60,000 nucleotides of DNA from Liolophura sinensis. Its lineage: Eukaryota; Mollusca; Polyplacophora; Chitonida; Chitonidae. Positions 21,890 to 35,204 of the stretch are shown here, in pieces; position 1 is the stretch's first letter; every line of letters begins with the position of its first letter. The notes beneath the pieces were generated by a model, which saw only the letters and a program-made list of their open reading frames with translations, did not search any database and was not told the origin of the DNA. Location of the stretch: contig NC_088304.1 in the NCBI RefSeq assembly GCF_032854445.1, positions 10,801,704 to 10,861,703 of the forward strand. The letters are read 5' to 3'. The position numbers were made by a program, and so were the translations under genes.

Positions 21890-23760
21890 GACTAAACCAA
21901 TCGCTTCCAAGATTAATTACTCGAAAGCAGTGAAAGATTTTTCATTCCGATTATACTTCTGGTAGATACAGTTGTGACTGTGAATCGTGTGATTTTACTT
22001 ACCGTTCATGTAAACACGTCATGACTGGCAACCTTAATATTGTAAATAATGATGATCTTAGAAATCTATATATATGAGAGCTAATAAGAAAATTGTCCTT
22101 TCGGCGCTTGAAAGCCTTGCAAAAAATGGTGTTAAAGGGGTAGGTAGAAGCCTCAGTCCATGACACTTGATTTGAGCTAGTAAAGAAAAAGGTTGTGTAT
22201 GCAATGCACGATATTAGAACTAATGCTCACGCGGCAACCAAATAAGTTAGGATCGTACCGTGCGAAAGGTACTTGATGACCTCCAGAAAAATATGTTATT
22301 GTTCCTGCGGACAAAGGTCCTAAAATATAGTACTGACCGGCAAGATTTATTACTACTGTACCAGTTGCTTGTAGAACAGCTTAATATCACAGCAACTCCC
22401 ACAACATCAACGTATTCTAGAACGACCAATACCCTGGAGGAGCTATTTAAAAATCATCAGTCCCTTCAAACAGAGGAGTGTATCCGCACCTCCCCGTCAC
22501 AACGATATACAACAACTTTAATGGACTCCAAAACTGTATAAATCTCCATATAAAGCTCACTATACTGCGGGATCGAGAAACACCCAACTTGTGTCTACTC
22601 TCTTAACGAAAGCACTACAAGAAGAACTGTTGTGCAACTGGAAAAAAATCAGGCGTTAATTATGTGGATCCTTAAAAACTCAAAACGCCTCAATTACTAC
22701 AATTTCTCACACAGAATTAATTGATAGAATGTCATCACTAAATGTATCGGTGTTCGATAAAACTGGTCACGGTTACGTTAACGTCAAAAGCAACAAAGCC
22801 TTCTTCAGTTCATCTACATACAAGAGTTACCATTCAAGGGATGTTTCCATGTTCATTGAGTTGCTTGAATATCTCATGAATAACATCTATGTGAAATTCG
22901 GGGAAACACCATATCCAGAGTGTATAGGTCTTGCGATGAGTACAAATTGTGCCCCAGTTTGGCCGACCTACACCTGTTCTCATGCGGAAACTATTGAGTA
23001 GTAATCCTCACAAGATATGATCTCTCTCATTTACTGTGTTGATGATCTGCTGGCTTTAAACAATCCATTTACCCACCTTCGCTTGATTTCCTTTCTCAAT
23101 GACCAAAAAAGCGGTTTCCTTTCTCACAGGCTTTGCGACAAGAGGAATAGTTTCAATGTTGACATTGTAAATTATTTTGACTTGGACAGCAGTATACCGA
23201 AGGGTTTTACATGTGGCGTGTACATATTTCGCCATGTAGCATTTGTTAGATCCTATGTGTTGTGTGAAGATTTCATTCACAAAACTAGTGTGTCAAGGTT
23301 ACTCCATCATACGTCTTCACTCAAAGTTTTTAAGTTTTACAACGAGTACAATTCTCTTGTAAATAAATATGGACAGAGCGTTTAGAATCTGTGTCGCTTT
23401 CCTTTATGATTGTCTAATTCTGCTTAACCCGTGGCCAGAGGCCGTATATTCATCGTGTTGAATTAGATACATGAACAGTTGCCATCAAAGCGCAACTGAG
23501 ATACATATTTTGTTTTGGACAACTAATATTCTAGCAGGGTACACTGTTTGAATAATGATTTCACTCAGTCGCCTAGAACACACCTTGCGTCTTTCCTATA
23601 TCACTGGAAACTGTTGACCGTTTCTCTTTGTATGATTTCGTACTTTTTTGTACTTTACACACTTTCTTATTTCTTTGGGAATTGGCCTTGCGATTATTGA
23701 CCCGGAACGTCTTTATTGGTTGACGGCTGGTGTACGAATGTCTGTTTCGACGCATAGATT
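21890..23760 (+). pseudogene. Penelope-like reverse transcriptase pseudogene (copy 2) with 3' tail
   Basis: Collinear with 13290-14906 but retains more: the segment around 22812-22864 is present, and the catalytic box region reads YCVDDLLALNN (near 23031), closer to the intact Y-x-DD. It then shows SHRLCDKRNSFNVDIVNYFD and a KFYNEYNSLVNKYGQS end (stop near 23384). The non-coding tail continues past the copy 1 break to about 23760 (TTATTGGTTGACGGCTGG). Frames are broken in several places. Confidence 0.72.
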
Positions 23761-23879
23761 AAGTTTAGCAAAACTGAGGTAAGAGTCTGATTATGTCTTT
23801 CAAGCAGCCCATTACTTCATGAACTACAGCCAGCAGTTGACTTTAAGTCAGTGTTGAAATTTTCACAGATGTCGTCTTC

Positions 23880-25000
23880 ATTTTGAGACTCACCTCCATT
23901 GCAACTGAATATTTGCTGTGGTGTTGCATATATTCCTGTCCACCCCTAAAAGAATTTCTGAACAAATGCAGATGGTTTCTTGCTGGTCATTACAGCGCAG
24001 GCACTGAAAATCGATTATGTGTAAATACCACTGATTTGGACCCAGCTGGTGAAGGTCACCAGCAATAGTTTCATAGAAATCAGTAGCAGTATCACAACTT
24101 TTTACACTCTCCTCCAACTGTCTGAATAAGTTTTTATTACGCTGTCCTGCACTTTCTAACAAGTTCCGCAATTTTCCAGAAGATATGTGCCCAAACTGAC
24201 AATGGAGTTTATACAATACCATGTTTCAGTTTCTGTTAAATCACCTTCCAATACCAACATCTGACAACATCAAAGAGTTTCTACAAGTTATATTCACACA
24301 GTAGTGTTCACTTGATTTATTTATTTATTTATTTATTTGATTGGTGTTTTGCGCCGTACTCAAGAAAATGTCACTTATACGACGGCAGCTAGCATTAAGG
24401 TGGGTGGAAACCGGGCACAGCCCGGGGAAAACCCACGACCATCAGCAGGTTGTGTTTACTTCATGTGAACTCCAGCTGTGCAGCGGCTTGAGTGATGTTC
24501 TGCTTAACAAAAGGGAAATATCTGCATCGACCACTGAACACCTGGTGACACCTATAGTTACAGGAATGATGACATTTTGCAACGACTTAATTTTAACACT
24601 GTCACCAAACGTAACAAGTCTTTCACGTCTTTGTGCCCTCACACTTGACCTATTCACTTCATATAGTGACGGCGAAAAGTTGTGAAGCCATCTGGAACCA
24701 CACATGATGCGAGTGCAAGCAGTATCAATAGCTGCTGACCCAATGATTCCGTCACAAGTATTTCATTTACCGACGACTGCCCTAGAAGAGTAATATTACA
24801 GTTTTCGGTCAGACTATCACTTTGGAAATATTCTGTAAATTCACTGGGTTTTCCCGTTTACCAACATCATGAGGGCACTTGTGTCGTAACACGTTAAAGT
24901 AGTCATGCATTATGTTCAATTAAGTTAAGGAACTCTTCTGTGTTAGAGGTTATTTTACCACATGCAACCGTGTCACCCAAGTTCGATCGCATCGATGTCT
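23880..25000 (-). pseudogene. LTR-retroelement fragment: retropepsin followed by pre-integrase region
   Basis: Read on the minus strand from about 24900 down: a CPHDVGKREN string that may be the end of a zinc knuckle, a retropepsin-like AIDTACTRIMCG (near 24740), a RERLVTFGD segment and DADISLLLSRTSLK (near 24500), then after a SINE insertion a pre-integrase-like KLHCQFGHISSGKLRNLL (near 24205) and WYLHIIDF. Protease before integrase is the Copia order, but no RT is seen. Frameshifts and an internal deletion are present. Family assignment is from remembered invertebrate pol proteins. Confidence 0.6.
24314..24447 (-). mobile_element. SINE family 1, 5'-truncated, inside the retropepsin/pre-integrase element
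   Basis: On the plus strand it starts with ATTTATTTATTTGATTGGTG, then GCGCCGTACTCAAGAAAATG and ends near CACGACCATCAGCAGG, that is, the reversed 3' half of family 1. It separates the protease and pre-integrase segments. Confidence 0.85.
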
Positions 25001-25004
25001 TCGT

Positions 25005-25850
25005 CATTCGTCTTCATACCACAGTGTGAGTACGAATTTTCCTGACTCTGATTGAAATTATAACCTAAGTGTTGGGGGCGAACTGTTTATAGACACCACT
25101 GACTGGCTGATGAAAAGATTATTCATGTTTTCAAGATTGAACACTTACCGAACTGTGAGCAGTTTGTGTGCTGTTTCAGTTTGTGTATTCAGAGACGTTT
25201 TACCAACACCTGTAGTTATTTGAGCATATGTCGATCTTACTACCTCTTTTTAGTTGTGTTGCTTATGAGAGGTTACTTTTTAAAGCCGGAGTAAGGGTAA
25301 ATCACATATTGGAACCTTCATTCCAATAAAGTGATGGTTGAACGAAATGAGCCAGTTCTTCCTTGTTATCTTTCTGTACATCCCTCTCCGAAGGAAGGGG
25401 GCACAATCGGAACAAGGTTTTGACATCATCACAGAAGCGGGGATACGGAATCGACATTTAATTGGCGTCGGCTCCGAACTACAGGGACGACAATGTCTAA
25501 CGTCCAGACGACACAATGCATCTGTTGGGACAAGTATTTCTTATAAATCCTGCAAACAATAAACATTGCATATGAAATTAACGGACTTTGCTAAATGTCA
25601 CTGGTCTAGAATTACTCAATGTTGCCATCACATTTAACACACAATCAAATTAAAACAACGCAAAGGAACCAGCCCTGGGGGATGTTTGGTCCATTCTATT
25701 CAGTGTAACACTATCTCTATATCACGGGTTAGACTGTTCACCTCAAAGGGCACAGAACTGTTTACTAAATCTAGACAAGAACATCACTGACATTTAGATC
25801 TAGCTTAAAGAAATGTTTCGAAAAGCGTCAATGATGTCTTATTTTGTTCC
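25005..25850. other. unassigned; includes a terminal piece of repeat R1 near 25575-25625
   Basis: The string GTCACTGGTCTAGAATTACTC is the reversed end of repeat R1 (see 40325-40610), and the next ~40 bp resemble 35520-35560. Otherwise no gene recognised. Confidence 0.45.
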
Positions 25851-28800
25851 AATGGCATGCAATCTCTACGAAAGGCAGAGCGTAAACTCCAGTTTAGTAC
25901 AGACGCCTATATCAAGCTGTTGGGCAGTTACTTTCAGTTTTTGCAGAGTACGAACACCCAGGATAGTTTGTGTGATTTAGACACACACCAAGCAGTCGTT
26001 ATAACATGGATTTTTAATATGGACTGCACTCAGTGTCATCAAGAAAAGTATGCTAGAAGTATTGGAGTGAACGCTTCTGCCCCCCCACGGAAAAGCAAGG
26101 GAAAAGCTCAGTCTTCAAAATATTCCATACCCTCGGTCCTGGCTAAAAAGAAGGCACATGCCGAAGCGGCTCAAGTGGGGGTAGGCCTACAGTATATGAG
26201 GAAGGAGACGAATATCCTCAGACAAAACGGTTCGTTAGTCGAGAAACACCGTGTATTAGATGCACAAATTGAACGCGATAAAGCCGATCTGGACGCCAAT
26301 TTATTCCATAGTAGTTCAGGAACCCCAAGCCATAAGCGATTACATGGGCTATTCGAGCGATCACACACCAGACGTTTTTGTCCCTGAAGATAACACATGA
26401 TCGTACGCGCCGCTATGTCCAGGCCCACTCTGTTACGGACACCACACAGAACAGTTGTAAGCGCGTAACAAGGGAGGCCAGCTACACTACATTATGGCAG
26501 AGCCTATCTTTAGCAAGAAACAGCCAGCTCTGAACTCGATTCCCCGTGCCAAAGAAAGTACTGATTTGGTAGCAAATGTGAGCCAGACAACGGATCGCAG
26601 TAGCCATGGCAACGCCTGAGAGACATGGAAGTAACTCCCGTAGAAGAAGTTACTCACATTCTTGAGAAATGAATCTTCGCAATACGCTCGAAGTACTTGC
26701 GCCACTGACTCCCAGAAAGGATCAGCTCGCGGGTGGAAAATAACCCTTTCGGAAGCCCAGAACAGTTAAAAGCACCTTTGAAAGCCAAACTGAATAAATT
26801 TCCAAAACTGATAAACAGAGACCCGAAAAATCTCAATGATCTGGCAGATATTCTGTCTGAAATTGAAGCCACAAAGAAAATGAATAATACAGAATCCTGC
26901 TGTCTTATTTTGACTCAATACCTGTTGTCAGCAAGCTCCAATACAACATTCAGGAAAGGTGAGCAGGCCAAGCCGTGAAACATAAGAAAATAACATGGCT
27001 TTCCATATCCGCCATTCTCCCACTTTGTTGAATTCATCAGGAAGGTTAGCAAAGTGAAAAATTTTATGTACGACACGAAAAATGGACAACAAGACAAGCC
27101 AACCGCGAAAAAGCAGGATCACAGAAAAATGGTGCTTACTATGAAGACAGACATTTCATCGGAACCCACTTCTTCAGAATCAGTGTAGAGGTGTCGGGGC
27201 CAAACCCTTCGAGGAACGAATAGCACTTTTGACAGAGTACGGCATATGCTTTCGCTTTCTTTCGACCAAGAAACATGTCTCGTGATTGTAAGGAGGATAT
27301 TGTGTGGCAAAGGCAACAGCACATACCATCCTGCGGCTGTACATGTCCAGACCGGAGGTAAAAACACCATGTCTGCACCTCAGGTAAACGTCGGCGGGGA
27401 GAAATCGACTGAGACAGGAACAATACCGGACGTCACTTCAAAGTGTATGCAAATATATGGAAACTCATTTAGTGGGAGTGTGCTGGTTAATGTATTCCCA
27501 CATGGACGCCCGGAGATGACAAAGTGTATCTATGCAATTCTTGACGATCAGAGCAGCATGACATTGACTCGAACGGATTTTTTTTCTTCAATTGTTCAGT
27601 GTCTGAGGAAATGAAACTCCATACACATTGCTCTCTTGGCTCCGCAATGCCAACATAACACATCGGCCAGGACAGCCAGTGGGTTTGTGATTCAACCCGT
27701 TGACGGCACCCAACACCCTTGACCTGCCAATAATAATGGAGTGTCATCAAATACCGGGAAGAAATTCCCACTCCCGAAGTGGCTCTTTACCAACGACACT
27801 TGAGCCAAATCGCAGGTACATCCCTCCTTTAGACAGTAATGAGCCTGTATTGTTAATCGACAGAGGCTTCCCTAAAGATCAGCAAACTAGGCCTAGCTAT
27901 TCACCGTGTCCTCAAAAACTGCCCTTGGGTCGGGCAATTGTGGGAAAGTCCTGTTTTGGCAAAGTCCACTACTTTGGCAACGTGAACAAAACTTACCTGT
28001 GGGGAAATGGACAGCTAATCGTTGTTCACGCCTTACTCGAATGATGCAAAAATCAAAAGTCAAAGTTCCGGCAGTTGAACAACGTGATTATCTGCTAGCT
28101 CCGACATCATGCAACATCCAACCATTTGTGAGACAAGAGAAGATGATAACAAACCTGGACTCTTCGTAGAAGATAGGATCTTTTTTCGATGTAGTGGAGA
28201 AAGAGGTATGTAAGGATCCAGATGGAAATTTGTTTGCCCCACTACCGTTCAAACCGAGAGGCCTAAAGCTACCTAACAATCGGACACAAACAGAACAACG
28301 AGCACAGTCCCTCCATTACAGTTTGATGAAGAACCTAACCAAACGGCAACATTTCGTCGAGGACATTTCTCTGATGGTCACGCCGAAATCTCCACTACAG
28401 GCAGATCAAGAAGAATGCTGGTATTTTCCCATTTTCGGAGTTTACCATCCCAAAAAGCCGATCCAAATTCGAGGCGTTTTCAACTGCTCCGCTCAACATG
28501 AAGAACTATCCCTGAACAGCGCTCTTCTCAGAGGACCGGACCTGCCTCGGGATACCACTCCCTTTCCGTATATCACCTATGGCGGTTAGGACAGACATAG
28601 ACCGGGGGTTCTGTGGTTTCAAGGTGAGAGAGGACCATTGAAACTCCCTGAGGTTCCTTGGGTACAGGAACAACGACCTCCCAGCCATCGCACTGTACAG
28701 TTTGAGAAGGATCGCTACGTCACAGCAAGTCACGTACGGAAAAAAAATGTAGCACACTTTGTAGAAAGGACTTTCTATGTGGAGGACGGATTTTCTTCCC

Positions 28801-29510
28801 TTGTTAGACCTTCCACAGCCATTGATTTGGTTAATCGTACGCAACAAGCACTGAAAGAGGGAGGTAACCTTCGCTTGCACAAAATTCCGTTTAAAAACGA
28901 GTGATACAGACATTCCCATCCAAGGACCGAGCAAAAAATGTACTGAACTTGGACCTGACAACAGAGACAACAGAACGCAACGCAGCCTAGGTCTCACTTG
29001 GAATTTGTAATTGAGCTGCTTAACATTTCAAGTGAAATCATCAGAAAAAACTTACTCTCGGAGAGGAATTCTGTCAACTGTAAAGGGAATCTTCGACCCC
29101 AGCGGATTTGTTGCAACCATCATTATTCAAGGGAAGCTTCTGCTACGAGACTTGATGTCCGATGCAACAGGCTGGGGCGAACCTCTCCCACCAAGCAGAT
29201 GTTCAAGAATGGAAAGACTCCCTACACAACTTGGGAGACTTGAAGATTTCTCCATACTCCAACCTGATTCGACGTACAGGGAGCTTCAGATATATTCGGG
29301 CACCTCGGAAAAGACAAGTAACACCACGATTGGAGTTGTGTGGTGCAGTGTTCGTCGTTGAGATAGCTAAGGTAGTATCGGAGCAGCGTGACATTCCCCT
29401 GGAGACAATGGTCTCCACACAGACGTTGAAGTGGTCCTTGGATATATTCAAGACGAAACTCGGTGTCTTTACGTCTATGTGAGTAATCGCGTTGAGAGAA
29501 TACGTAAATT
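25850..29510 (+). pseudogene. BEL/Pao LTR-retrotransposon remnant (gag, protease, RT, start of RNase H)
   Basis: Segments in several plus-strand frames follow BEL/Pao order: a charged gag coiled-coil region (26040-26330), a gag segment with NPFGSPEQLKAPLKAKLNKF and LNDLADILSEIEATKK (26733-26880), a protease AILDDQSSMTLTRTDFF (27535-), an ECHQIPGRN segment (27738-), the RT start with WYFPIFGVYHPKKPIQIRGV (28420-), HFVERTFYVEDGFSSL (28757-), then IIQGKLLLRDLMSDATGW (29123-) and PRLELCGAVFVVEIA with a YVSNRVERI end (to about 29505). Stops and frameshifts are frequent and the RT active-site region is missing between about 28650 and 28740. No integrase is seen. Confidence 0.85.
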
Positions 29511-31610
29511 TACTTAATAAATAAGTAAATAAAACAAATCAAAATTAGAGTGAAACAAATTTAATGGCAATCAACAAAATGAAGGCTTATACGCACACAT
29601 ATGCAGTGTCGACTATTAGACAAATAAGGATACAATGGATCTACGTGAAGAATACTTGTACAAAACCCGCAAAACGATTTTAGGACATTTCCAGTCGTCT
29701 AGCAACCCAAAGCTTTATTCTTACTGTTCATGTAAATATTTCAGTGTGTAGCAAATTACACGCCCCCCCCCCCCCCCCCTAGCACCATCACTTAAACAGA
29801 ATTTCATGAAAAACTGTTGTTGAATGCAATTTATTGAACGCCACTGGTCTAGATAGCAGCGTACCCAAGGTGGATTTGAATAACATTATTTAAATTATGG
29901 ATAATGATATTAATAATAATTTATAATTAATATTTTAAATTTGTAAACAAGTGTATACAATAGGTCACATGTCCAAACACTTTACCCTAGACATCCTGAA
30001 TTATTTTGATATTTCGTCCGCTGTGTGAGTGAAATATTCGCGAGTGGGGCGTAAAACACCAGTCAATATTAGATCAAAATCGAAATATAGATTTGCCAAA
30101 ATGAAAGCCTTGACGATTTTCGATGTTACATTTTTTCCGCCCCTACATGCACCATCACAATCTATTTTAAGGCTCACCGCTTCATTAACTTTCTCTTAGT
30201 AGTGATTACCATATGTTCCTAATCTACTTGTTTATCCATACATATTGTCAATTCATCACGATTGTAGTCATTTAAAATCAGTTCTGTATAACAGAAAGGG
30301 AAGAGTAAAAGCCCATAGTGTCATGCTGAAAGAAAATTCGGGAGAATAAGTCGACTTTTTCTCCAAGTCATCACGATAATAGTTCTCGTATCTACAACAA
30401 AAAAACTCGTAATTACGACGATATTTTGTCAAAGTTAGTGAAGCAAAAACAGTGAACAGTCCTTGTAAAGGTGCTAATGTGGAAGGTAGTAAGCTAACAT
30501 AGGTGTCGGAACTGGGTTGCCCAAGGAGCATAACCCATTTTGCTTTTTGTATGGGTGAAATGTTGAATTATTTTTTCAGTTTAACATATTGATGCAACAG
30601 AAGATGTAGCACTAAGTATATATCCACCCACGTAACACGAGACCTTTTGCAATCAAACAGTTATGCAAAACGACAAACATGCATCTCACTTGTGACAATA
30701 ACAAAATGAAAAGCAGCATACGAAATTCGCTAGAGAGAAACTGGAACTATCCGGCAAGAGGAGCCTCGGAAATGGACACCAGTTTGATGAAAGGCGTACC
30801 AGAAAGATCGAAGTATGTTGGCTTTATGACACTGTTTCACAAAGCTATCGCCAAGAGCGACAGAAATACGGGGGTTGGAAAACCTAAATCAACTTAGAGC
30901 AGGACCATCGACAACTCTGTGTGATAATACCTGTTCATTGCCAGATGTAACCTCGAGGGTCCTCAACAGTAAGTTGGAAAGCTCCAGAGAAGTATTTTTC
31001 AGTTTTAAATGAGAAAGTACCTTTTCTAAGGAACATGTTGAGAACTGCAGTCGTACCGGTAGAACCGGCCCGTGTGCAGACGTCAAAAGATACAGACTGC
31101 AGTATTCATTTTCCCAAAGCGGCAATATTAACGTTTGGCGCTATAGCTCAGCCCCAAACATTCCTTGGCCAATACACATTACTACTTACCTTATGACTTG
31201 GGAAAGCAGCCAAGAAAATCTTGACAGTCAAAATCTGGACCTGCCTATGCCTTCAGCTGGCAGGGGGCCCTAGCAGCTTCAAGCGGACGTCACCTGCACC
31301 TTCATCACTATCAGACATCCCGTATCCTCTCGCTAACAATTTCAAAATTTTATCAGTAAAACTTATACCCTCTCAAAGTTTAGACAAAATACACAGAATT
31401 GCTTTTGAAAGGTAACAGGCACTGGTAACAGTATTTAATAGCGGTCAAAGGTCCTAATAACATAATATTTGTTTGCAACAATTATTAGTATCAGGGGCCA
31501 CTTTCACAAAGATGTCGTAAAGATGTTATACCATATCGCATGTATAGGACAACGGTACTTTAACAGTAACGTACAAAATATCGTACGGCAAATGTACGAT
31601 ACATAAATGA
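29511..31610. other. AT-rich, no gene seen; short SINE and R1 pieces, C tract
   Basis: A C tract of about 17 bases lies at 29763-29779. GCCACTGGTCTAGA near 29839 is the end of repeat R1. 30015-30063 (GAGTGAAATATTCGCGAG, GGCGTAAAACACCAGTC) is a SINE family 1 tail. Open frames here (for example 30268-30531 minus) show no domain. Confidence 0.5.
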
Positions 31611-31613
31611 AAC

Positions 31614-32500
31614 TGGGTGCTGCTTCTTGTAAAACAGCTTCATATCACTACAAGTGCCACAATATCAACGTATTCTCGAACAACCAGTTACTCTGGAGGA
31701 ACTACTTAAAAACATTAGTCCTTTCACAAACAGAGGAGTATAACTGGAGCTTCCGATCGTTACGATCCCTCTCGTAACGAAGGCACTATAAGAATAACAG
31801 CAATTTTTGAAAAAGTACTATTGTGCAATGGCAACAATTCTGGCATCAATTGTACGTGGATTTTTAAAAATCCAAACGTCTCCCTGAAGACCTTGATGTT
31901 CCTTCTCACCATAATGCTGGCTGTCAGTGAAATACTCTTGAGTATCGCATAAAACACCAATCAAATAAATAAATACACGTACAATATAAGGAGATCTTTG
32001 CTTGAGATGTCTGTACTGTCTATTCTACTGTTCCTCGAAGATTTAATTGATAGATTTTTATCACTAATTGTATAGGTGTTTAATAAAACTGATTACAGCT
32101 ATATTAACGCCAAAGGCAACAAAGTCTTCTTGAGTTACAGTACATGAAAGGGTTACCAGTTATGGGATGTCTCGTAGTTCATAGAATTGCTTGAATTTCT
32201 CATCGATACGGTCTATCAAATTCGAGATACCATATATGAACAGTATTTGGTATTTCGATGGGTACAAATTGGGCCCGCTTGTTATCGACAACTTATATTC
32301 TAGCATAGTACACGATTTGAATACTGATTTCTCTGGTCACCTAGAACATACCTTGCGTCTTTCCAACATCATTAAAGCTGATGACTTCTTCTCTTTGCAT
32401 GATTCCGTCCTATTTTTGCGATTATAGATCTGGAACGCGTTTATTGGTTGACGGCTGGTATACGATTGTCTGTTGTCTAAGGAAGAACACTGGCGATTTA
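31614..32500 (+). pseudogene. third Penelope-like copy, catalytic part deleted
   Basis: Aligns piecewise with 22360-22960 (CTTGTAAAACAGCTTCATATC, TCTGGAGGAACTACTTAAAA, GTACAAATTGGGCCCG) and then jumps to the 3' tail (TATATTCTAGCATAGTACAC, ACCTTGCGTCTTTCC, GGTTGACGGCTGG). The region corresponding to the Y-x-DD box and downstream coding sequence is absent. A SINE fragment sits at 31896-31973. Confidence 0.7.
31896..31973 (+). mobile_element. SINE family 1 tail fragment
   Basis: Contains CACCATAATGCTGGCTG, GTGAAATACTCTTGAGTATCG and CATAAAACACCAATC plus AAATAAAT. It interrupts the Penelope-like copy. Confidence 0.8.
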
Positions 32501-34809
32501 AGGCTGTGTGTTGATTAACGCACGTGAAATTCCAAGACACACAAGGACGCATATGTTCTAATCTCTAACCCCGTATTGAGGAAGCCATACGTGGAGCAGC
32601 CTACTTCTCTAGTTCAGATCTGGCGCATGGCTACTACGACATTCCTATGGCAGAAAAAGACATCCCCAAAACGGCCTTTGACGGATACGGTGGCATTCAT
32701 GGGTTCACAAATATGCCTTTTGGAGTCTGCAACGGACCAGCAACATTCATGGGCACGATGGATAATATTTTGGAGACGAAAATTTTCTGATATATCTCCT
32801 GATATATCTTGATCCCCGCGCCATCTTTCGAGCAGATGGTTGAGCGAATTGATATGGTTCTAGGTAGGATGAAACGACAGATTCAGTTTCTGGACCATGT
32901 GGTGTCAACGCAGGGAATAGCAACAGACCCCGAGAAGAGGACAGCGGTTGGGAAACTCCGAAGTCTGAAGGTTTGGCAGGTTACTATAGCTGTTGTGCGC
33001 CTCACGTTTCAGATAGCCAGCCCACTGCACGCCCTAATAGGAGACAGAACGGAGGAAAAGCCTAAGTTCGTTTCGAAGTCAAAGCCAGAGGAGGAATTTA
33101 CTAAGCGATGCGCCATGGACTGCCAGATAGCGTTTTGTGCTCTTTAAAAAAACTGATAAGCACACCTGTCCTTGGATACCGAGACTTGACGAAACCTTTC
33201 ACGCTTGAGACCGATGTTTCTCTTAAGGGACGTGGTGCTGCCTTGTCACAGGAACAGGGGAAGTTTTATGGACACGAACTGAACATGACCAACTACAGTT
33301 CAGTGAAACTGGAAGGGCTAGCCCTTCATTGGGCGATCGCCAGGAAATTCTGTGACATATTGATTAGAGCGCAGTTTGAGGTTTATTCTGATAATAATCT
33401 AGTTACATCCTGAATAAAGTAAAAGCAGGAGCAACAGAAACGCGATGGATCGCGCAACTCAGTCTCTTTGATTTTATAAATATCGGTCCGACCGAAGAAA
33501 TCGTTACGCTGGTGCGCTCAGCAGAAAGGAGCAACATGAAGCCAACAATTCCCTTTGAAGAAGTTTTCTGAAACCAGTGAAACAGGTATTTCTCTTAGGC
33601 GCAGTCGGGAAATTTGTAGAATAACATTGGAGGACGCGTTGTGAGAGAACGCTGTTCCGCGTTCGGGGACTATTGTGCATGATAATTTGAGGACAGCTAT
33701 CAATGAAATCATCTCGGATCTACCAGACCTTCCACCAGTCCATGTACTCTCATACTTTACTTACAGAGAGCGGATCTTAGACTGATGTAAAAACAATTTT
33801 TTTATTGTACTGGTAAGTTAGGGAAATTCTGAGAGAAACGTATGAGACGAGCAACAGACCAGTTACTCAGAGGCGAAACTTGTCGGGAAGTTTCTTCGTA
33901 AGTGGAGCCAGATCGAAGAAAAGGATGATATCTTATACAGGTCTATTTAGCCGGACGGAGGTCTTGTTGGACAGCTCTTACTGTTATGGTTATGGGACAA
34001 AGATTCTTGGAAGCCGTTCACAGTAAGACCGGACACCCATCATCAGATAAAACGATGGCGTTAGCAAGCAAGCGCTGTTATTGGCCTAATATGACAGTGA
34101 CCCTTATTGCAAGCAGTGTCAAAGGTGCATCTTAGCCACGACTGGACGCCAGTTGCACCCAACGATGGGAATTTCATAGCCAAGAAACCCATACAGATTC
34201 TGGCAGTTGATGTTACTCTATTGGAACCTGCCTGCAGTGAAAAGAATGTCTTGATATTGAAATATGTCCTCAGTAAGTTTAATCAAGCAGTGGCATGCTG
34301 AGATCAGTTACCAATGTTTAGTGAAGGAGTTGTTTGTTCGCTATGGTGTTCGCATAACCGAGCTGTGCCAAATCTATGGTATCAAGAAGATTTGCACTGC
34401 AGCCTACCATCCGGTCGGATATGGTCAGTGCGAGGCGTTTAACCGCACTCCGCAGGATCAATTACGCATTCTTCCACAGGAGAAGAAGAATAAATGGTCT
34501 CAGAATCTTCTGGAAATAATATACACCTACAACAGTATCTTCCATTCATCATTCCATTCATATACTCATTCTCTGTTTTTTTTTTAAGAGAGCCAACATT
34601 GCTTCTCGATCAATTCCTTGGTCTGGATGATGATACCCCAAACATCGACGATGTAGATCAGTGGGTAGAAGATCACTATCGTCAAATTGAGGATGTATTT
34701 GAGTACTCAGCAGATAAAAGGAAGCTACAAGGCAGAACAGATCGAGCAATCAGAATGCGGAAAAGAAATCTCTGCCCTATGTGGTTACAGACCGTTCTTT
34801 CACTGATGG

Positions 34810-35074
34810 TGGCCTCCGTGGCGCAGTTGGTTAGCTCGCCAGCGCAGCGTAATGACCCAGGAGCCTCCCACCAATGCGGTCGCTGTGAGTTCAAGTCCAG
34901 TTCATGCTGGCTTCCTCTCCGGCCGTACGTGTAAGGCCTCCAGCAATCTGCGGATGGTCGTGGGTTTCCCCCGGGCCCTGCCCGGTTTCCACCCACCATA
35001 ATGCTGGCCGCCGTCGTATAAGTGAAATATTCCTGAGTACGGCGTAAAACACCAATCAAATAAATAAATAAATA
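34810..35074 (+). mobile_element. SINE family 1, full length with 13-bp target duplication
   Basis: Best family 1 copy in the window. Box A TGGCGCAGTTGG (34819-34830), box B GTTCAAGTCC (34889-34898), a long spacer between them, the conserved body (CGGATGGTCGTGGGTTTCCC, CATAATGCTGGCCGCCGTCG) and the tail GAGTACGGCGTAAAACACC plus AAATAAAT. Perfect duplication CTTTCACTGATGG at 34797-34809 and 35075-35087. It splits the Gypsy pol coding sequence. Confidence 0.95.
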
Positions 35075-35204
35075 CTTTCACTGATGGAAAGGTGTATTTC
35101 GCAAAACGCATTCATGGTCACGGTGACAGTAAAACGGTTAACAGAGTAGATGGTTGTCACATGTTATTACGGAAGGTGAGTCTGTTGTTGCTGACGATTC
35201 GTTC

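Larger units (their letters stand above)
15107..23578 (+). repeat. duplicated block, copy 2 (left end of right contig)
   Basis: Collinear with 7436-14906. It begins in the middle of a family 2 SINE that is more complete in copy 1, and carries a longer 39-bp array (55 versus 22 units), a 404-bp LINE insertion at 18301 and lacks about 690 bp. The net difference of about 1 kb is explained by these three events. Confidence 0.9.
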
